A stretch of 43,270 bases of DNA from Oscillospiraceae bacterium (GTDB lineage Bacteria > Bacillota > Clostridia > Oscillospirales > WRJC01): assembly GCA_009780985.1 (NCBI GenBank), contig WQYZ01000012.1, positions 1 through 43,270 of the forward strand. Reading direction: 5' to 3'. Positions within the stretch are counted from its first letter, which is position 1. Each line of letters starts with the position of its first letter. The position numbers were made by a program, and so were the translations under genes. Below the pieces are notes generated by a model. The model searched no databases. It was given only the letters and a program-made list of their open reading frames with translations, and was not told the origin of the DNA. Shown in pieces: positions 1-8,698 of this stretch.

Positions 1-37
1 ATAAATAAAAATAAAGTTTATTATAGGAGCGATTTAT

Positions 38-895
38 ATGCCGTATGCATACTACGTGACGACAAAAGAAATTCTTGAGAACGCGCGGGAAAATAATTAT
101 GCGGTCTGCGCCTTTAACGCCGAAAATCTCGAAATGGTTCAGGCTATCGTCTGGGGGGCAGAGGAAATGCGCGCGCCCGTTATAATCCAGACCACTCCGT
201 CTACAATAAAATATGCCGACTGCGAATATTTTTACGCAATCGCGCATACCGCCGCAGAAAAGGCGCAAATCATTGTCGCCCTGCATTTAGACCACGGCAG
301 CAGTTTCGCGCTCGTCTGCAAAGCAGTCAGGGCGGGTTACAGCTCTGTGATGATTGACGGCAGTCAGAAGCCGTTTGAGGAAAATATAAAAATAACGCAG
401 AAAGTCGTCGAGCTTGCTCACTCTGTCAATATACCCGTCGAGGCAGAACTCGGCAAAGTCGGCGGAAAAGAAGATGATATGGAATCTGATGGGGATGTCT
501 ACACAAATCCCGAAGACGCAGTAGAATTTGTTAAACAGACGGATATAAATTCGCTCGCAATCGGAATCGGCACCGCCCATGGATTATATAAAGTCCCGCC
601 GAAATTGGATTTGGACAGGCTGTCGCAGATAAAGAAAGTGGTCGATGTGCCGTTAGTTCTTCACGGCGCGACGGGATTATCGGACGAAGTGATAAAAGAA
701 TGCGTAAAACGCGGGATAAACAAAATCAATTTTGCAACTGAGTTGAGACTTACATACACAAACGCGGTGCGCGAAAAGTTGAATTCGGACGAAAAAATAA
801 TCGACGTGAAAGTCTACAGCGATTATGCGCGTAACTGCGTGAAAGAGTTGGTAAAAAGCAAGATTATGCTGTCCGGTTCGTCTGGGAGAATATAG
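38..895 (+). CDS. Class II ketose-bisphosphate aldolase (GatY/KbaY/FbaA family)
   Basis: Zinc-dependent aldolase that would cleave a ketose-1,6-bisphosphate (tagatose- or fructose-type) into dihydroxyacetone phosphate and glyceraldehyde-3-phosphate in the cytoplasm. The 285 residues match the normal family length. LHLDHG near residues 83-87 carries the catalytic Asp and a zinc His; GTAHG (about 178-182) and LHGATG (about 208-213) supply the other zinc histidines and phosphate-binding glycines; AELGKVGG is also a family signature. AGGAG lies about 8 nt before the ATG. It heads a plus-strand operon with an FGGY kinase and a GatD-like dehydrogenase, so tagatose-bisphosphate-type activity is as likely as glycolytic use. 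The family is certain, the sugar is inferred. Confidence 0.93.
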   Translation: MPYAYYVTTKEILENARENNYAVCAFNAENLEMVQAIVWGAEEMRAPVIIQTTPSTIKYADCEYFYAIAHTAAEKAQIIVALHLDHGSSFALVCKAVRAGYSSVMIDGSQKPFEENIKITQKVVELAHSVNIPVEAELGKVGGKEDDMESDGDVYTNPEDAVEFVKQTDINSLAIGIGTAHGLYKVPPKLDLDRLSQIKKVVDVPLVLHGATGLSDEVIKECVKRGINKINFATELRLTYTNAVREKLNSDEKIIDVKVYSDYARNCVKELVKSKIMLSGSSGRI

Positions 896-897
896 AA

Positions 898-1143
898 ATG
901 AGATTTAAATTATTGCCAGATGCAAAACGTTATCTCGACTCGCTTGATAAGGAAACGGTTAAACAAATATATGAGGCATTGCGTAAAATAACTAAAGAAC
1001 CGCCAATCGGCGATGTTAAAAAATTGCAAGGTTATGAGAATTTGTATAGGCTTCGTCTTGGTGGTTTAATGATTATTTTTGAAAAAAAAGCCAATCATAT
1101 TATCGTGGAAAAAATCGCGCCGCGAGGACAAGCATATAAATAA
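898..1143 (+). CDS. RelE/ParE-family toxin
   Basis: Short basic protein of 81 residues with the RelE/ParE pattern: an N-terminal helix pair (DAKRYLDSLDKE), then LQGYENLYRLRLGGLMIIFE and a C-terminal strand ending in an Arg-rich tail. Members usually cleave mRNA on the ribosome or poison gyrase; which one applies here cannot be seen. The ATG lies 2 nt after the aldolase stop, so translation is probably coupled to the aldolase, and an antitoxin-like gene follows 14 nt later. The toxin-first order resembles HigBA-type modules. A TA pair buried within a catabolic operon is unusual. Family call is good, activity untested. Confidence 0.82.
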   Translation: MRFKLLPDAKRYLDSLDKETVKQIYEALRKITKEPPIGDVKKLQGYENLYRLRLGGLMIIFEKKANHIIVEKIAPRGQAYK

Positions 1144-1157
1144 GGAGGGAAGACAAT

Positions 1158-1388
1158 ATGTCTATTTTAAAAGAAATGGCAGTAAATTATATAAATGATT
1201 TATCGGAAGATACTATTACGGCATTATTGCCGCTTTTGAAGAATTTGGCAGATAATTCTATATATTTAGAAAATGTTTCATTCGATGAACTGACAGACGA
1301 TGAAAAAGAAGCCGTAATAAAAGGACGAAAAGATTATGGCAATGGCGATTATATAGATTTTGAGGATTATATAAATCAGCGGGAGTAG
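1158..1388 (+). CDS. Antitoxin-like protein partnered with RelE/ParE toxin
   Basis: Acidic protein of 76 residues. The first half is helical (MSILKEMAVNYINDLSEDT), resembling the short antitoxins that begin with a 'YI..L.ED' helix. The second half contains LTDDEKEAVIKGRKDYGNGDYIDFEDY, the 'EEAIxxGRxxYxxGxxxxxxE' tail seen in many Phd/RelB/DUF2281-like partners of RelE/ParE toxins. AAGGAGGG gives a very strong ribosome binding site, consistent with antitoxin made in excess over the toxin encoded just upstream. No clear DNA-binding fold can be assigned by eye. Called mainly from charge, size, tail motif and adjacency. Confidence 0.7.
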   Translation: MSILKEMAVNYINDLSEDTITALLPLLKNLADNSIYLENVSFDELTDDEKEAVIKGRKDYGNGDYIDFEDYINQRE

Positions 1389-1398
1389 GAGATTGTTA

Positions 1399-1866
1399 AT
1401 GGAAATACGTTTGGCAACTGTGGAAGATTGCGGCGAAATGACTGAGCTTCGTATTGCTATGAGAGAAGAACGCGATAAAGAAGAATGGTTAATCTCGAAA
1501 GAACAATTTAAAAATAACTCTTATAATTACTTTTATAAAAACATATCAAGCTGTGATTTTATATCATATGTCGCGGTTTGCGACGGTAAAATCGTGGCTA
1601 TGAGCGGACTTGTGTTTTATACAGTTCCTCCGCTTCCATCGGTGTTATTAAACGGGAAAGCCGCATATTTGATGAATATGTATACTGCGCCTTTATACAG
1701 AAACAGGGGAATAGCGACTTCGTTACTGCATGAGACAGTAGAATACGCAAAAAGACAAGGGTGCGATATTGTCAATCTGAACTCTTCCAAAATGGGACGC
1801 CCTTTATATGAAAAATATGGTTTCATAAAATCCGATAACGAAATGAGATATTATCTTAACAGATAA
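1399..1866 (+). CDS. GNAT family N-acetyltransferase
   Basis: Acetyl-CoA-dependent acyltransferase of 155 residues. It shows the N-terminal IRLATVEDCGEMTELR strand-helix and the acetyl-CoA site YTAPLYRNRGIATSLLHETVEYAKRQGC (R/Q-x-x-G-x-A/G), followed by YEKYGF near the C-terminus. The ORF track begins at a TTG (1393), but AGGAG at 1387-1391 is only 1 nt from that codon and 7 nt from the in-frame ATG at 1399, so the ATG is chosen. It follows the antitoxin gene by about 10 nt and may travel with the TA pair as one small insertion in the catabolic operon. Substrate unknown. Confidence 0.85.
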   Translation: MEIRLATVEDCGEMTELRIAMREERDKEEWLISKEQFKNNSYNYFYKNISSCDFISYVAVCDGKIVAMSGLVFYTVPPLPSVLLNGKAAYLMNMYTAPLYRNRGIATSLLHETVEYAKRQGCDIVNLNSSKMGRPLYEKYGFIKSDNEMRYYLNR

Positions 1867-1912
1867 AACAAATAAAATTTATGATGAATTTAAAACGGGG
1901 AGTGAACAAATC

Positions 1913-3397
1913 TTGCCTGAAAAAGATTATATACTCGGCATAGACATAGGCACGTCGGCGTGCAAAGCGGCGGTTTTCGACAAAAATGGCAATGTGATTA
2001 TTTCTGAAACCGGCGCGTATAATATATATTATCCAAAAGACGGTTACGTCGAACAGAAACCCGGCGAATGGTGGGCTGTCGTCTGCAAATCGATAAAGAA
2101 TATATTCGCCTCCGGCAAAGTGAGCCCTGAAGATATAAAAGCCGTCGGATTGGACGGTCAAAGCTGGTCGGCTATCTTAATCGACAAAAACGGCGAAGTC
2201 TTGTTTGATAATCCGATCTGGATGGATACAAGAGCGTCTGAAATATGCGGGGAAATAAGAGAAACTGTCGGCGAAAAAAACATTTTTGACTTATGCGGTA
2301 ATCCTTTCGCTCCTACATATACGACGCCGAAAATTATATGGTTCAAGCGCAATTATCCTGATATATTTAAAAAAACATATAAAGTTATGCAATCAAACAG
2401 CTATATAGTTTATAAACTCACAGGCGTATTGTCGCAGGATTTATCGCAGTGCTACGGTCTGCATTTCTACGATATGCGCAAACAAATGTGGGATAAAAAC
2501 ATGGCGGACGCTATGGGAATCGACGTGAATCTGATGCCAGAGATATATAACTGTCACGATATAGTCGGCGGAATTACGCGGGAAGCGGCGGCTTTGACCG
2601 GCTTATCCGAGGGAACTCCGGTTGTCGCGGGCGGACTTGACGCGGCGTGCGGAACTCTTGGCGCGGGGGTTATCACGGATGGAGAAACGCAGGGAATGGG
2701 CGGACAATCCGGCGGTATGAGCATATGTTGCGACGAATATAAATCCCATGAAAAATTGATTTTATGCAATCATGTCGTGCCGGGCAAATATTTATTGCAG
2801 GGCGGGACTATCGGCGCGGGGGCGTCATTTAAATGGCTGAGAGAGAATTTTTTCAGCGATATGCAATTCTCCGAAATGGACGAAATGGCAAAAAAGATCC
2901 CATGCGGTTCCGACGGCGTGATTTTTCTGCCTTATATGGCGGGAGAGCGCAGTCCGATATGGGATCCGAAAGCGAAAGGCGTGTTTTACGGCTTTGATTT
3001 TTCCAAGAATAAAGCCCATTTTATACGTTCCGTCATGGAGGGCGTGGCGTATTCGTTACAGCATAATATAGAAACGGCGGCTGAAACAGGGAGCAATATA
3101 CGCACTTTGTATATAACGGGCGGTTTGGCGAATTCGGATTTATGGATGCAGATAAAATCTGATGTGACAAATAAACCTGTGGCAGTCCCGTTAAGCGACA
3201 CGGCGGGCACTCTCGGCGCGGCGATACTCGCGGGAATAGCCGTAGGGATATACAGCGATTTTGCCGACGCCGTCAAAAACACCGTGACTATACGCAAAAC
3301 GTATTATCCCAACCCTGAAAATCACGAACTATATATGAAAAGATATTCGACTTACCGCGGGATTTATGAGAAGCTGAAAGAGATTATGGGGAAGTAA
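1913..3397 (+). CDS. FGGY-family carbohydrate kinase (xylulokinase-like)
   Basis: ATP-dependent sugar kinase of 494 residues, the usual FGGY length. Domain I opens with GIDIGTSACKAAVFD (phosphate-1 loop) and GLDGQSWSA; domain II has the FGGY-type FLPYMAGERSPIWDPKAKG signature and ITGGLANSDLWMQIKSDV, the adenosine-binding glycines. Overall pattern is closest to xylulokinase (XylB), but FGGY members also phosphorylate other ketoses and polyols. The start is TTG, with GGGGAG about 10 nt upstream; no in-frame ATG precedes it. Together with the neighbouring aldolase and GatD-like dehydrogenase it could supply phosphorylated substrate to the pathway. Substrate is inferred only. Confidence 0.9.
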   Translation: MPEKDYILGIDIGTSACKAAVFDKNGNVIISETGAYNIYYPKDGYVEQKPGEWWAVVCKSIKNIFASGKVSPEDIKAVGLDGQSWSAILIDKNGEVLFDNPIWMDTRASEICGEIRETVGEKNIFDLCGNPFAPTYTTPKIIWFKRNYPDIFKKTYKVMQSNSYIVYKLTGVLSQDLSQCYGLHFYDMRKQMWDKNMADAMGIDVNLMPEIYNCHDIVGGITREAAALTGLSEGTPVVAGGLDAACGTLGAGVITDGETQGMGGQSGGMSICCDEYKSHEKLILCNHVVPGKYLLQGGTIGAGASFKWLRENFFSDMQFSEMDEMAKKIPCGSDGVIFLPYMAGERSPIWDPKAKGVFYGFDFSKNKAHFIRSVMEGVAYSLQHNIETAAETGSNIRTLYITGGLANSDLWMQIKSDVTNKPVAVPLSDTAGTLGAAILAGIAVGIYSDFADAVKNTVTIRKTYYPNPENHELYMKRYSTYRGIYEKLKEIMGK

Positions 3398-3447
3398 AAA
3401 TTAAATTTTAGATATATCAAAATATAGAAAAATTGGGGAGAAAGTTT

Positions 3448-4467
3448 ATGAAAGCGGCGGTTTTATACGCAAACGACGATATAAGATACGACGACTATGC
3501 AGACCCTGTTATAGATGGAGAAAATGTGATTGTAAAAGTACATGCGGCGGGAATATGCGGTTCTGACGTGCCAAGGGTTTTATATAACGGCTCGCATTAT
3601 TATCCCAATGTCTTAGGGCATGAATTTTCAGGAGAAATCGTCGAGGTCGGCGAAAATGTGAAAGATTTTTCAATCGGCGAAAAAGTCACGGGCGCGCCTC
3701 TTATGCCGTGCATGAAATGCCCGGACTGCCAGAAAGGCAATTACTCGCTGTGCAAATTTTATGATTTTATCGGTTCAAGACGTCAGGGTGCATTTGCAGA
3801 ATATGTGAAACTCCCGGCAGTCAACACAATCAAATTCGATAATTCTATATCATATGAACAGGGCGCGTTTTTTGAGCCGTCTACAGTCGCGCTGCACGGA
3901 CTTCGGGTTAATAATTATACCGGCGGATATGACGTTGCAATACTCGGGGGCGGCACAATAGGACTTTTTACTATGCAGTGGGCGAAAATATTCGGCGCAA
4001 AAAGCGTTACTGTATTTGACATATCAGACGAGCGTTTGGATTTGTGCAAAAAAATGGGCGCTGATTATGTTGTTAATACGCAGACTGACAAAATAGGCAA
4101 AAATTTATATCATATTGTGTTTGAGACGGCTGGAAACAATTTAACAATGCAGTCTGCGTTTGAAATCGCGGACAATAAAGCAAATGTCTGCTTTATCGGC
4201 ACTCCGACAAAAGATTTGACTTTTACGCCGGCACTTCTTGAAAACATGAACCGGAAAGAATTTAAACTCACAGGCTCATGGATGAGTTATTCCGCTCCGT
4301 TCCCGGGAGAAGAATGGCAGCTTACAGCGCATCATTTCAAAACGGGACAGTTAAAATTCGACGATAAGTTTATATTTAAAAAATTTGATTTAAAACAGGC
4401 GAAAAACGCGTTTGATTTATATAAAACTCCGGGGCAGGTTAAAGGCAAACTCATGTTTATAATATAA
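3448..4467 (+). CDS. Zinc-dependent medium-chain dehydrogenase, galactitol-1-phosphate dehydrogenase (GatD)-like
   Basis: NAD(P)-dependent polyol dehydrogenase of 339 residues. Catalytic zinc ligands are Cys37 (ICGSDVPR) and His58-Glu59 (LGHEF); structural zinc cysteines are near 88, 91, 94 and 102; the Rossmann motif GGGTIG is near 167-172. CGSDVPRVLYNGSHYYP, YDFIGSRRQGAFAEY and GSWMSYSAPFPGEEW closely follow E. coli GatD as I remember it, rather than sorbitol or xylitol dehydrogenases. The track starts at TTG 3433, but GGGGAG (3435-3440) lies inside that extension and 7 nt before ATG 3448, so the ATG is preferred. It would oxidise a polyol or polyol phosphate to the ketose used by the adjacent kinase and aldolase. 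Confidence 0.88.
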   Translation: MKAAVLYANDDIRYDDYADPVIDGENVIVKVHAAGICGSDVPRVLYNGSHYYPNVLGHEFSGEIVEVGENVKDFSIGEKVTGAPLMPCMKCPDCQKGNYSLCKFYDFIGSRRQGAFAEYVKLPAVNTIKFDNSISYEQGAFFEPSTVALHGLRVNNYTGGYDVAILGGGTIGLFTMQWAKIFGAKSVTVFDISDERLDLCKKMGADYVVNTQTDKIGKNLYHIVFETAGNNLTMQSAFEIADNKANVCFIGTPTKDLTFTPALLENMNRKEFKLTGSWMSYSAPFPGEEWQLTAHHFKTGQLKFDDKFIFKKFDLKQAKNAFDLYKTPGQVKGKLMFII

Positions 4468-4532
4468 TTTTTTCATAAAATATATAAATATAATTTAAAA
4501 ATTAATTTAAGAAAGGGGATTTCATATATAAA

Positions 4533-6044
4533 ATGAAAACCAAAAAATTTTTATGTTTTATCTTGTCAATTTTGATTTCTTCATCCGCATTGCTTGCGGC
4601 ATGTTCTACCGCTAAAACAAGCGATACAAACACGGCGGATACTTCCGATACAGCCGTAACAGACGCCAGCGGGAATACTGAGGAAACAACTCAGGCGCTA
4701 TATCAAATTCCAACTCATGATTACGGCGGATATAATATGCGCGTATTGATTCCCAACCACGACGACTGGGCTATGTCCACAATCAAAGCGGTTGCTTCGA
4801 CAGACACAGGCGAAGAGGAAGAAAACGGCGACCCGTTAAACGACGCAATCTACAAAAGAAATGCAGAGGTTGAACAGGGACTTAACGTTAAAATTACTGA
4901 AATAAAAGTCTCCGGTCCTGAAAGCCCGGCTAAAAAAGCGATTCTTGCCGGTTCGGACGATTACGACGTCGTATTTACAGATTCCGCTCAGGCAGGACTT
5001 ATCGCCACTCAAGGACTTTATCTCAATTTGGACGATGTGCCGGGGCTGAATTTAGATCAGCCCTATTGGAGTCAGAACGCAAATCAATCAGCGCAACTCT
5101 TGGGCAAACTGTACTTTACTACGTCAGATGCGAATATTATCACAAACGACGCTATCTGGCTGTTGTATTTTAACAAAACAATACTTCAGAATCTTGGGCT
5201 TCAGGATCCTTACGCATTAGTCAGAAACGGTACATGGACGATTGACGCAATGTACGATATGGCGAAAGCCGCCACCAAAGACATCGACGGCGACGGCAAG
5301 TTCACGGTCAAAGACCAATGGGGAATATCCACTCACAGCAGCAGTTTCCTCGCGTTTCTTGAAGGTCAGGGGGAACAGCTCGTTCAGTTGGACAATACAG
5401 GCACTCCGAATCTTGTGAACCCCGACGACAAATTTGTAAACGCATTTGTAAAAGCGCACGATTTTATGGACAAAACAAACGGAGTATATCTCCCTGCCCA
5501 GGACGGATATACCGGTTCAACTCCGGATTTGAATCATGCGTCAAAGACTTTTATGGCGAATATGTCGTTATTCTGCGGCGAAGTTCTCGCATGGGCGCGC
5601 ACGTTCAGACAGATGACCGCCGATTTCGGTCTGCTGCCGTATCCGAAATACGACGCAAATCAGTCGAACTATTATACCATGATGATTGACACGGTTCCGG
5701 CGTTCGGTATTCCCGTAACAGCTCCGGATCCTGAACGCACAGGCACATTTATGGACGCTTTCACCGGAGCTTCAAGCACGACGATTATACCCGCATATTA
5801 TACGGTTTCCCTTGAGGGAAAATTCACCAGAGACGAGGATTCAATCGAAATGCTTAATATTATCAGAGACGGAAGAACTTTCGACCTTGCGATTTTGTAT
5901 AATTGGGGAGGCTTTTACAGTGCGCTTACGACTTACGGTATGTCTGTCAGCGGAACAAATCCGCAGACAGTCTTTGACAAAAATTCAGGTAAAGTAAACG
6001 ACGCTATACAAAAGACGCTCGACGCGTATAACAGTATGCAGTAA
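4533..6044 (+). CDS. Extracellular solute-binding lipoprotein (ABC sugar transporter, family 1-like)
   Basis: Secreted lipoprotein of 503 residues: a KTKK start, hydrophobic core and lipobox LLAAC (Cys24), then a Thr/Ser/Asp-rich linker to about residue 55. The mature part has family-1 features, for example GLYLNLDDVPGL and PYWSQNANQ, and a DIDGDGKFTVKDQWG loop resembling a calcium site. It would capture a carbohydrate at the cell surface for an ABC importer. No permease or ATPase gene is present in the window. The best Shine-Dalgarno (GAAAGGGG) is about 14 nt from the ATG, longer than usual. It is clearly paralogous to the minus-strand gene at 7163. Confidence 0.9.
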   Translation: MKTKKFLCFILSILISSSALLAACSTAKTSDTNTADTSDTAVTDASGNTEETTQALYQIPTHDYGGYNMRVLIPNHDDWAMSTIKAVASTDTGEEEENGDPLNDAIYKRNAEVEQGLNVKITEIKVSGPESPAKKAILAGSDDYDVVFTDSAQAGLIATQGLYLNLDDVPGLNLDQPYWSQNANQSAQLLGKLYFTTSDANIITNDAIWLLYFNKTILQNLGLQDPYALVRNGTWTIDAMYDMAKAATKDIDGDGKFTVKDQWGISTHSSSFLAFLEGQGEQLVQLDNTGTPNLVNPDDKFVNAFVKAHDFMDKTNGVYLPAQDGYTGSTPDLNHASKTFMANMSLFCGEVLAWARTFRQMTADFGLLPYPKYDANQSNYYTMMIDTVPAFGIPVTAPDPERTGTFMDAFTGASSTTIIPAYYTVSLEGKFTRDEDSIEMLNIIRDGRTFDLAILYNWGGFYSALTTYGMSVSGTNPQTVFDKNSGKVNDAIQKTLDAYNSMQ

Positions 6045-6076
6045 CGCGGTAAAAATATTGGGAGGAATAATTTGAT

Positions 6077-7099
6077 ATGAAAAAAGCCCCAACAAAAATA
6101 TTAAAAAATAACGGCAAAGATTTTGAAATCCCATGTATCGGTTTGGGAACTTTCGGCTCGGACAAATTTTCGCCGGAACAGGTGGCAAACGCCGTCAAAG
6201 GCGCGGCGATATACGGTTACAGGTTGTTCGACTGCGCGTCCGTTTACGGTAACGAAGACGTAATCGGCAAAGTGTTTGCGGACGTCGTAAACGAGGGAAT
6301 AGCAAAACGCGAAGAACTTGTCATAACGTCGAAAGTCTGGAACGATATGCACGGCAGAGGCGATATTCTGCTATCCTGCGCGAAAAGCCTGAAAGATTTG
6401 AGATTGGATTATATAGACATATATTTTGTGCACTGGCCATTTCCGAATTATCATGCGCCGGGCTGTGACGCAGACTCGAGAAACCCCGATTCGCGCCCGT
6501 TTTTCACCGACGAATTTATGGCTTGCTGGAGACAGACCGAAAGGCTTTACGATATGGGGCTTGCCAGGAGTATAGGCATGTCTAACATGACTATACCTAA
6601 ACTTGAAGCCGTTCTGCCGCAGTGCAGGATTAAGCCTATGGTGATCGAAATCGAGCTTCACCCGGCGTTCCAGCAGGAAGAACTGTATAATTACTGCATT
6701 TCAAAAGGCATACAGCCCATAGGCTACTGTCCGATAGGTTCGCCGAACCGTCCGGAGAGAGATAAAACTCCCGAAGATATTGCCGCGACAGAATTGCCGG
6801 AAGTAGTCGAAATCGCAAACGCGCACAATATTCACCCCGCTCTTGTCTGCCTAAAATGGGCAGTCCAGAGGGGACATATTCCTATACCGTTCTCCGTAAA
6901 CAATTACAAGAGCAATTTAGATTGTGTGTTGCCCGGCGCGCCGGGCGGCGACCCGCTGACTTCCGAAGAAATGGCGGAAATCAAAAAAGCCGACAAAAAA
7001 TGCAGGCTTGTCAAAGGTCATGTATTTTTATGGGAAGGCGCGTCCGACTGGCGTGCCTTGTGGGACGAAAACGGCAAAATCCCGGGCTGGAAAGAGTAA
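6077..7099 (+). CDS. Aldo/keto reductase
   Basis: NADPH-dependent carbonyl reductase of 340 residues with the AKR barrel tetrad: FDCASVYGNED (Asp and catalytic Tyr), ELVITSKVWND (Lys) and YFVHWPFP (His). The cofactor end is less typical, with GYCPIGSPNRPERDKTPEDI and IPFSVNNYKSN in place of the commonest forms. GGAGGA stands upstream of the ATG. It is the last gene of the catabolic operon and could interconvert an aldose or ketose with its polyol, feeding the GatD-like dehydrogenase. Transcription ends at the hairpin just downstream. Family certain, substrate unknown. Confidence 0.93.
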   Translation: MKKAPTKILKNNGKDFEIPCIGLGTFGSDKFSPEQVANAVKGAAIYGYRLFDCASVYGNEDVIGKVFADVVNEGIAKREELVITSKVWNDMHGRGDILLSCAKSLKDLRLDYIDIYFVHWPFPNYHAPGCDADSRNPDSRPFFTDEFMACWRQTERLYDMGLARSIGMSNMTIPKLEAVLPQCRIKPMVIEIELHPAFQQEELYNYCISKGIQPIGYCPIGSPNRPERDKTPEDIAATELPEVVEIANAHNIHPALVCLKWAVQRGHIPIPFSVNNYKSNLDCVLPGAPGGDPLTSEEMAEIKKADKKCRLVKGHVFLWEGASDWRALWDENGKIPGWKE

Positions 7100-7120
7100 T
7101 AGAATATATTTTTGCACATT

Positions 7121-7152
7121 AAAAAACACCGGCTTTAAAGCCGGTGTTTTTT
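7121..7152. terminator. Bidirectional intrinsic terminator
   Basis: A perfect dyad, AACACCGGC-TTTAAA-GCCGGTGTT, is flanked by A6 on the left and T6 on the right, so it works as a rho-independent terminator on both strands. It lies between the convergent aldo/keto reductase gene and the solute-binding protein gene ending at 7163. Confidence 0.95.
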
Positions 7153-7162
7153 ATATCTGCGG

Positions 7163-8632
7163 TCACTTCGCCGCATTATTCATATCTTCAAAGGCTGAGA
7201 CGACTTTATCAATTTCCGCATTTATTTTAGGCTCTACCGCTTCAAGCTGGGAAGCAAGATCCCGGTCGTTTTTTTTGAACATATTCAGGAACATGCCGTC
7301 CCTCAGAATACTTGACCAATACGTGTCGCCTAAATCGTATATCCTGTTATTGAAAATTAAATCGAGCATCTGTGAAGATTCCTCGTCGCGGGCGTATTTT
7401 GTTTTGAGCGAAATATCATAATACGCGGGGACTACCGTCTTAGCCGACTCCGCGTTGAGAGCTTCAAGCACCGTCCCTATCATTTGCAGATTTTTAGCCG
7501 TTACCGGAACTACTCCCGGATTCCCGCCTTCAACGCGGGTATAATAATTTTCCTGATCCGCGGTATATTTCGGATACGGTATTATGCCGAAATCCGTATC
7601 TGAGCCGCGCAAATCGCCGACCATTTTAAATGTGTCGTCATAAAATAACGTATGACTCATATAATAATCCTCTTTGTTCGCAGCAAGACCTCCGCGATAC
7701 CATGAGTTATTATCATATGTTATAGTAAAAATTTTGCTTATGACGGAGGCAAACTTCTCGTCTCCCATCAAAGTAAACTGCGGTATATCGTCGCTTGATT
7801 TCGATATTGACTGCACTCCGGCAGCTATCCAGAAGTCCGGCAGAACATGTTTATCCAACGATATAAGCCCGTAAATATCGCTTCCGTCCATTACCCCGTT
7901 TCCGTCTACGTCTTTGACAGCCGCTTTCGCCATTTCAGAGTATGTATCAAATGTCCAGTTTCCGCTATTGACGAGATTATAAGGACTATCCAATCCCAAA
8001 TCCGAAATCATCTGCTTGTTGAAAAGCAAAACGTGCGTGTAGTCGTAAACTGATAAATTAAACGAACCGTAAGCAAAATACAGATTCCCTCCTATTGTCA
8101 GACTTTTATTAAGAGACTGACTCCAGTACGGCTTGGCAATATTTATATTGGGTATGTCTGAAAGCTTGCAAATCATGTTGGCAACCGCGAGATTCAGGGC
8201 GTCCCGGTCGACAGGTAAATATAACTCATATGCGTCCACTCCGGATTGAACATTTTTTTTAAGCGTCCCCACAGGGTCTATTGCATTTTGGGTAATCTTA
8301 ACATTGAAACGGTCTTCGATTTCACGGTTTCTTTTGTAAACGGCATCATTTAACACATCTCCGGTTTGTTCTTGCGCATCATATAAGACATATAACCACG
8401 CGGCATCCTGCACAGCCATTCTGAATTCTGCGCCGCCGAAATCCTGTTCCGGCAAATTGTCGGCATATATATCTTCCGTGGTTTCTTCGGCAACGCTGGC
8501 ATTGCCGTTATCTCCGTTTAAATTTCCTTCTTTTGATGTATTATCTTTTCCCGAAGCGCTTTTTGCACAGGATATGAACGCAGAAACACTAAGTAAAATC
8601 ACCAAAACTAATAATATAAATTTCTTTTTCAA
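7163..8632 (-). CDS. Extracellular solute-binding lipoprotein (paralogue of 4533-6044)
   Basis: Lipoprotein of 489 residues, with signal MKKKFILLVLVILLSVSAFISC (Cys22 in the lipobox) and a Ser/Asn/Gly-rich linker. Blocks such as KPYWSQSLNKS, NLYFAYGS, LFNKQMISDLGL and AAVKDVDGNGVMDGSDIYG align in order with the plus-strand lipoprotein at 4533, so the two are paralogues. The start is TTG, with AGGAGG about 10 nt upstream. It is transcribed toward the catabolic operon and apparently alone, with no transporter partners beside it. It likely binds a related carbohydrate. Whether it shares a permease with its paralogue is unknown. Confidence 0.88.
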   Translation of the reverse strand: MKKKFILLVLVILLSVSAFISCAKSASGKDNTSKEGNLNGDNGNASVAEETTEDIYADNLPEQDFGGAEFRMAVQDAAWLYVLYDAQEQTGDVLNDAVYKRNREIEDRFNVKITQNAIDPVGTLKKNVQSGVDAYELYLPVDRDALNLAVANMICKLSDIPNINIAKPYWSQSLNKSLTIGGNLYFAYGSFNLSVYDYTHVLLFNKQMISDLGLDSPYNLVNSGNWTFDTYSEMAKAAVKDVDGNGVMDGSDIYGLISLDKHVLPDFWIAAGVQSISKSSDDIPQFTLMGDEKFASVISKIFTITYDNNSWYRGGLAANKEDYYMSHTLFYDDTFKMVGDLRGSDTDFGIIPYPKYTADQENYYTRVEGGNPGVVPVTAKNLQMIGTVLEALNAESAKTVVPAYYDISLKTKYARDEESSQMLDLIFNNRIYDLGDTYWSSILRDGMFLNMFKKNDRDLASQLEAVEPKINAEIDKVVSAFEDMNNAAK

Positions 8633-8698
8633 ATTTAATAATCCTCCTGAATATCATTTAACTATACTTATCAAATATCTATAATATCCAAATATTTT

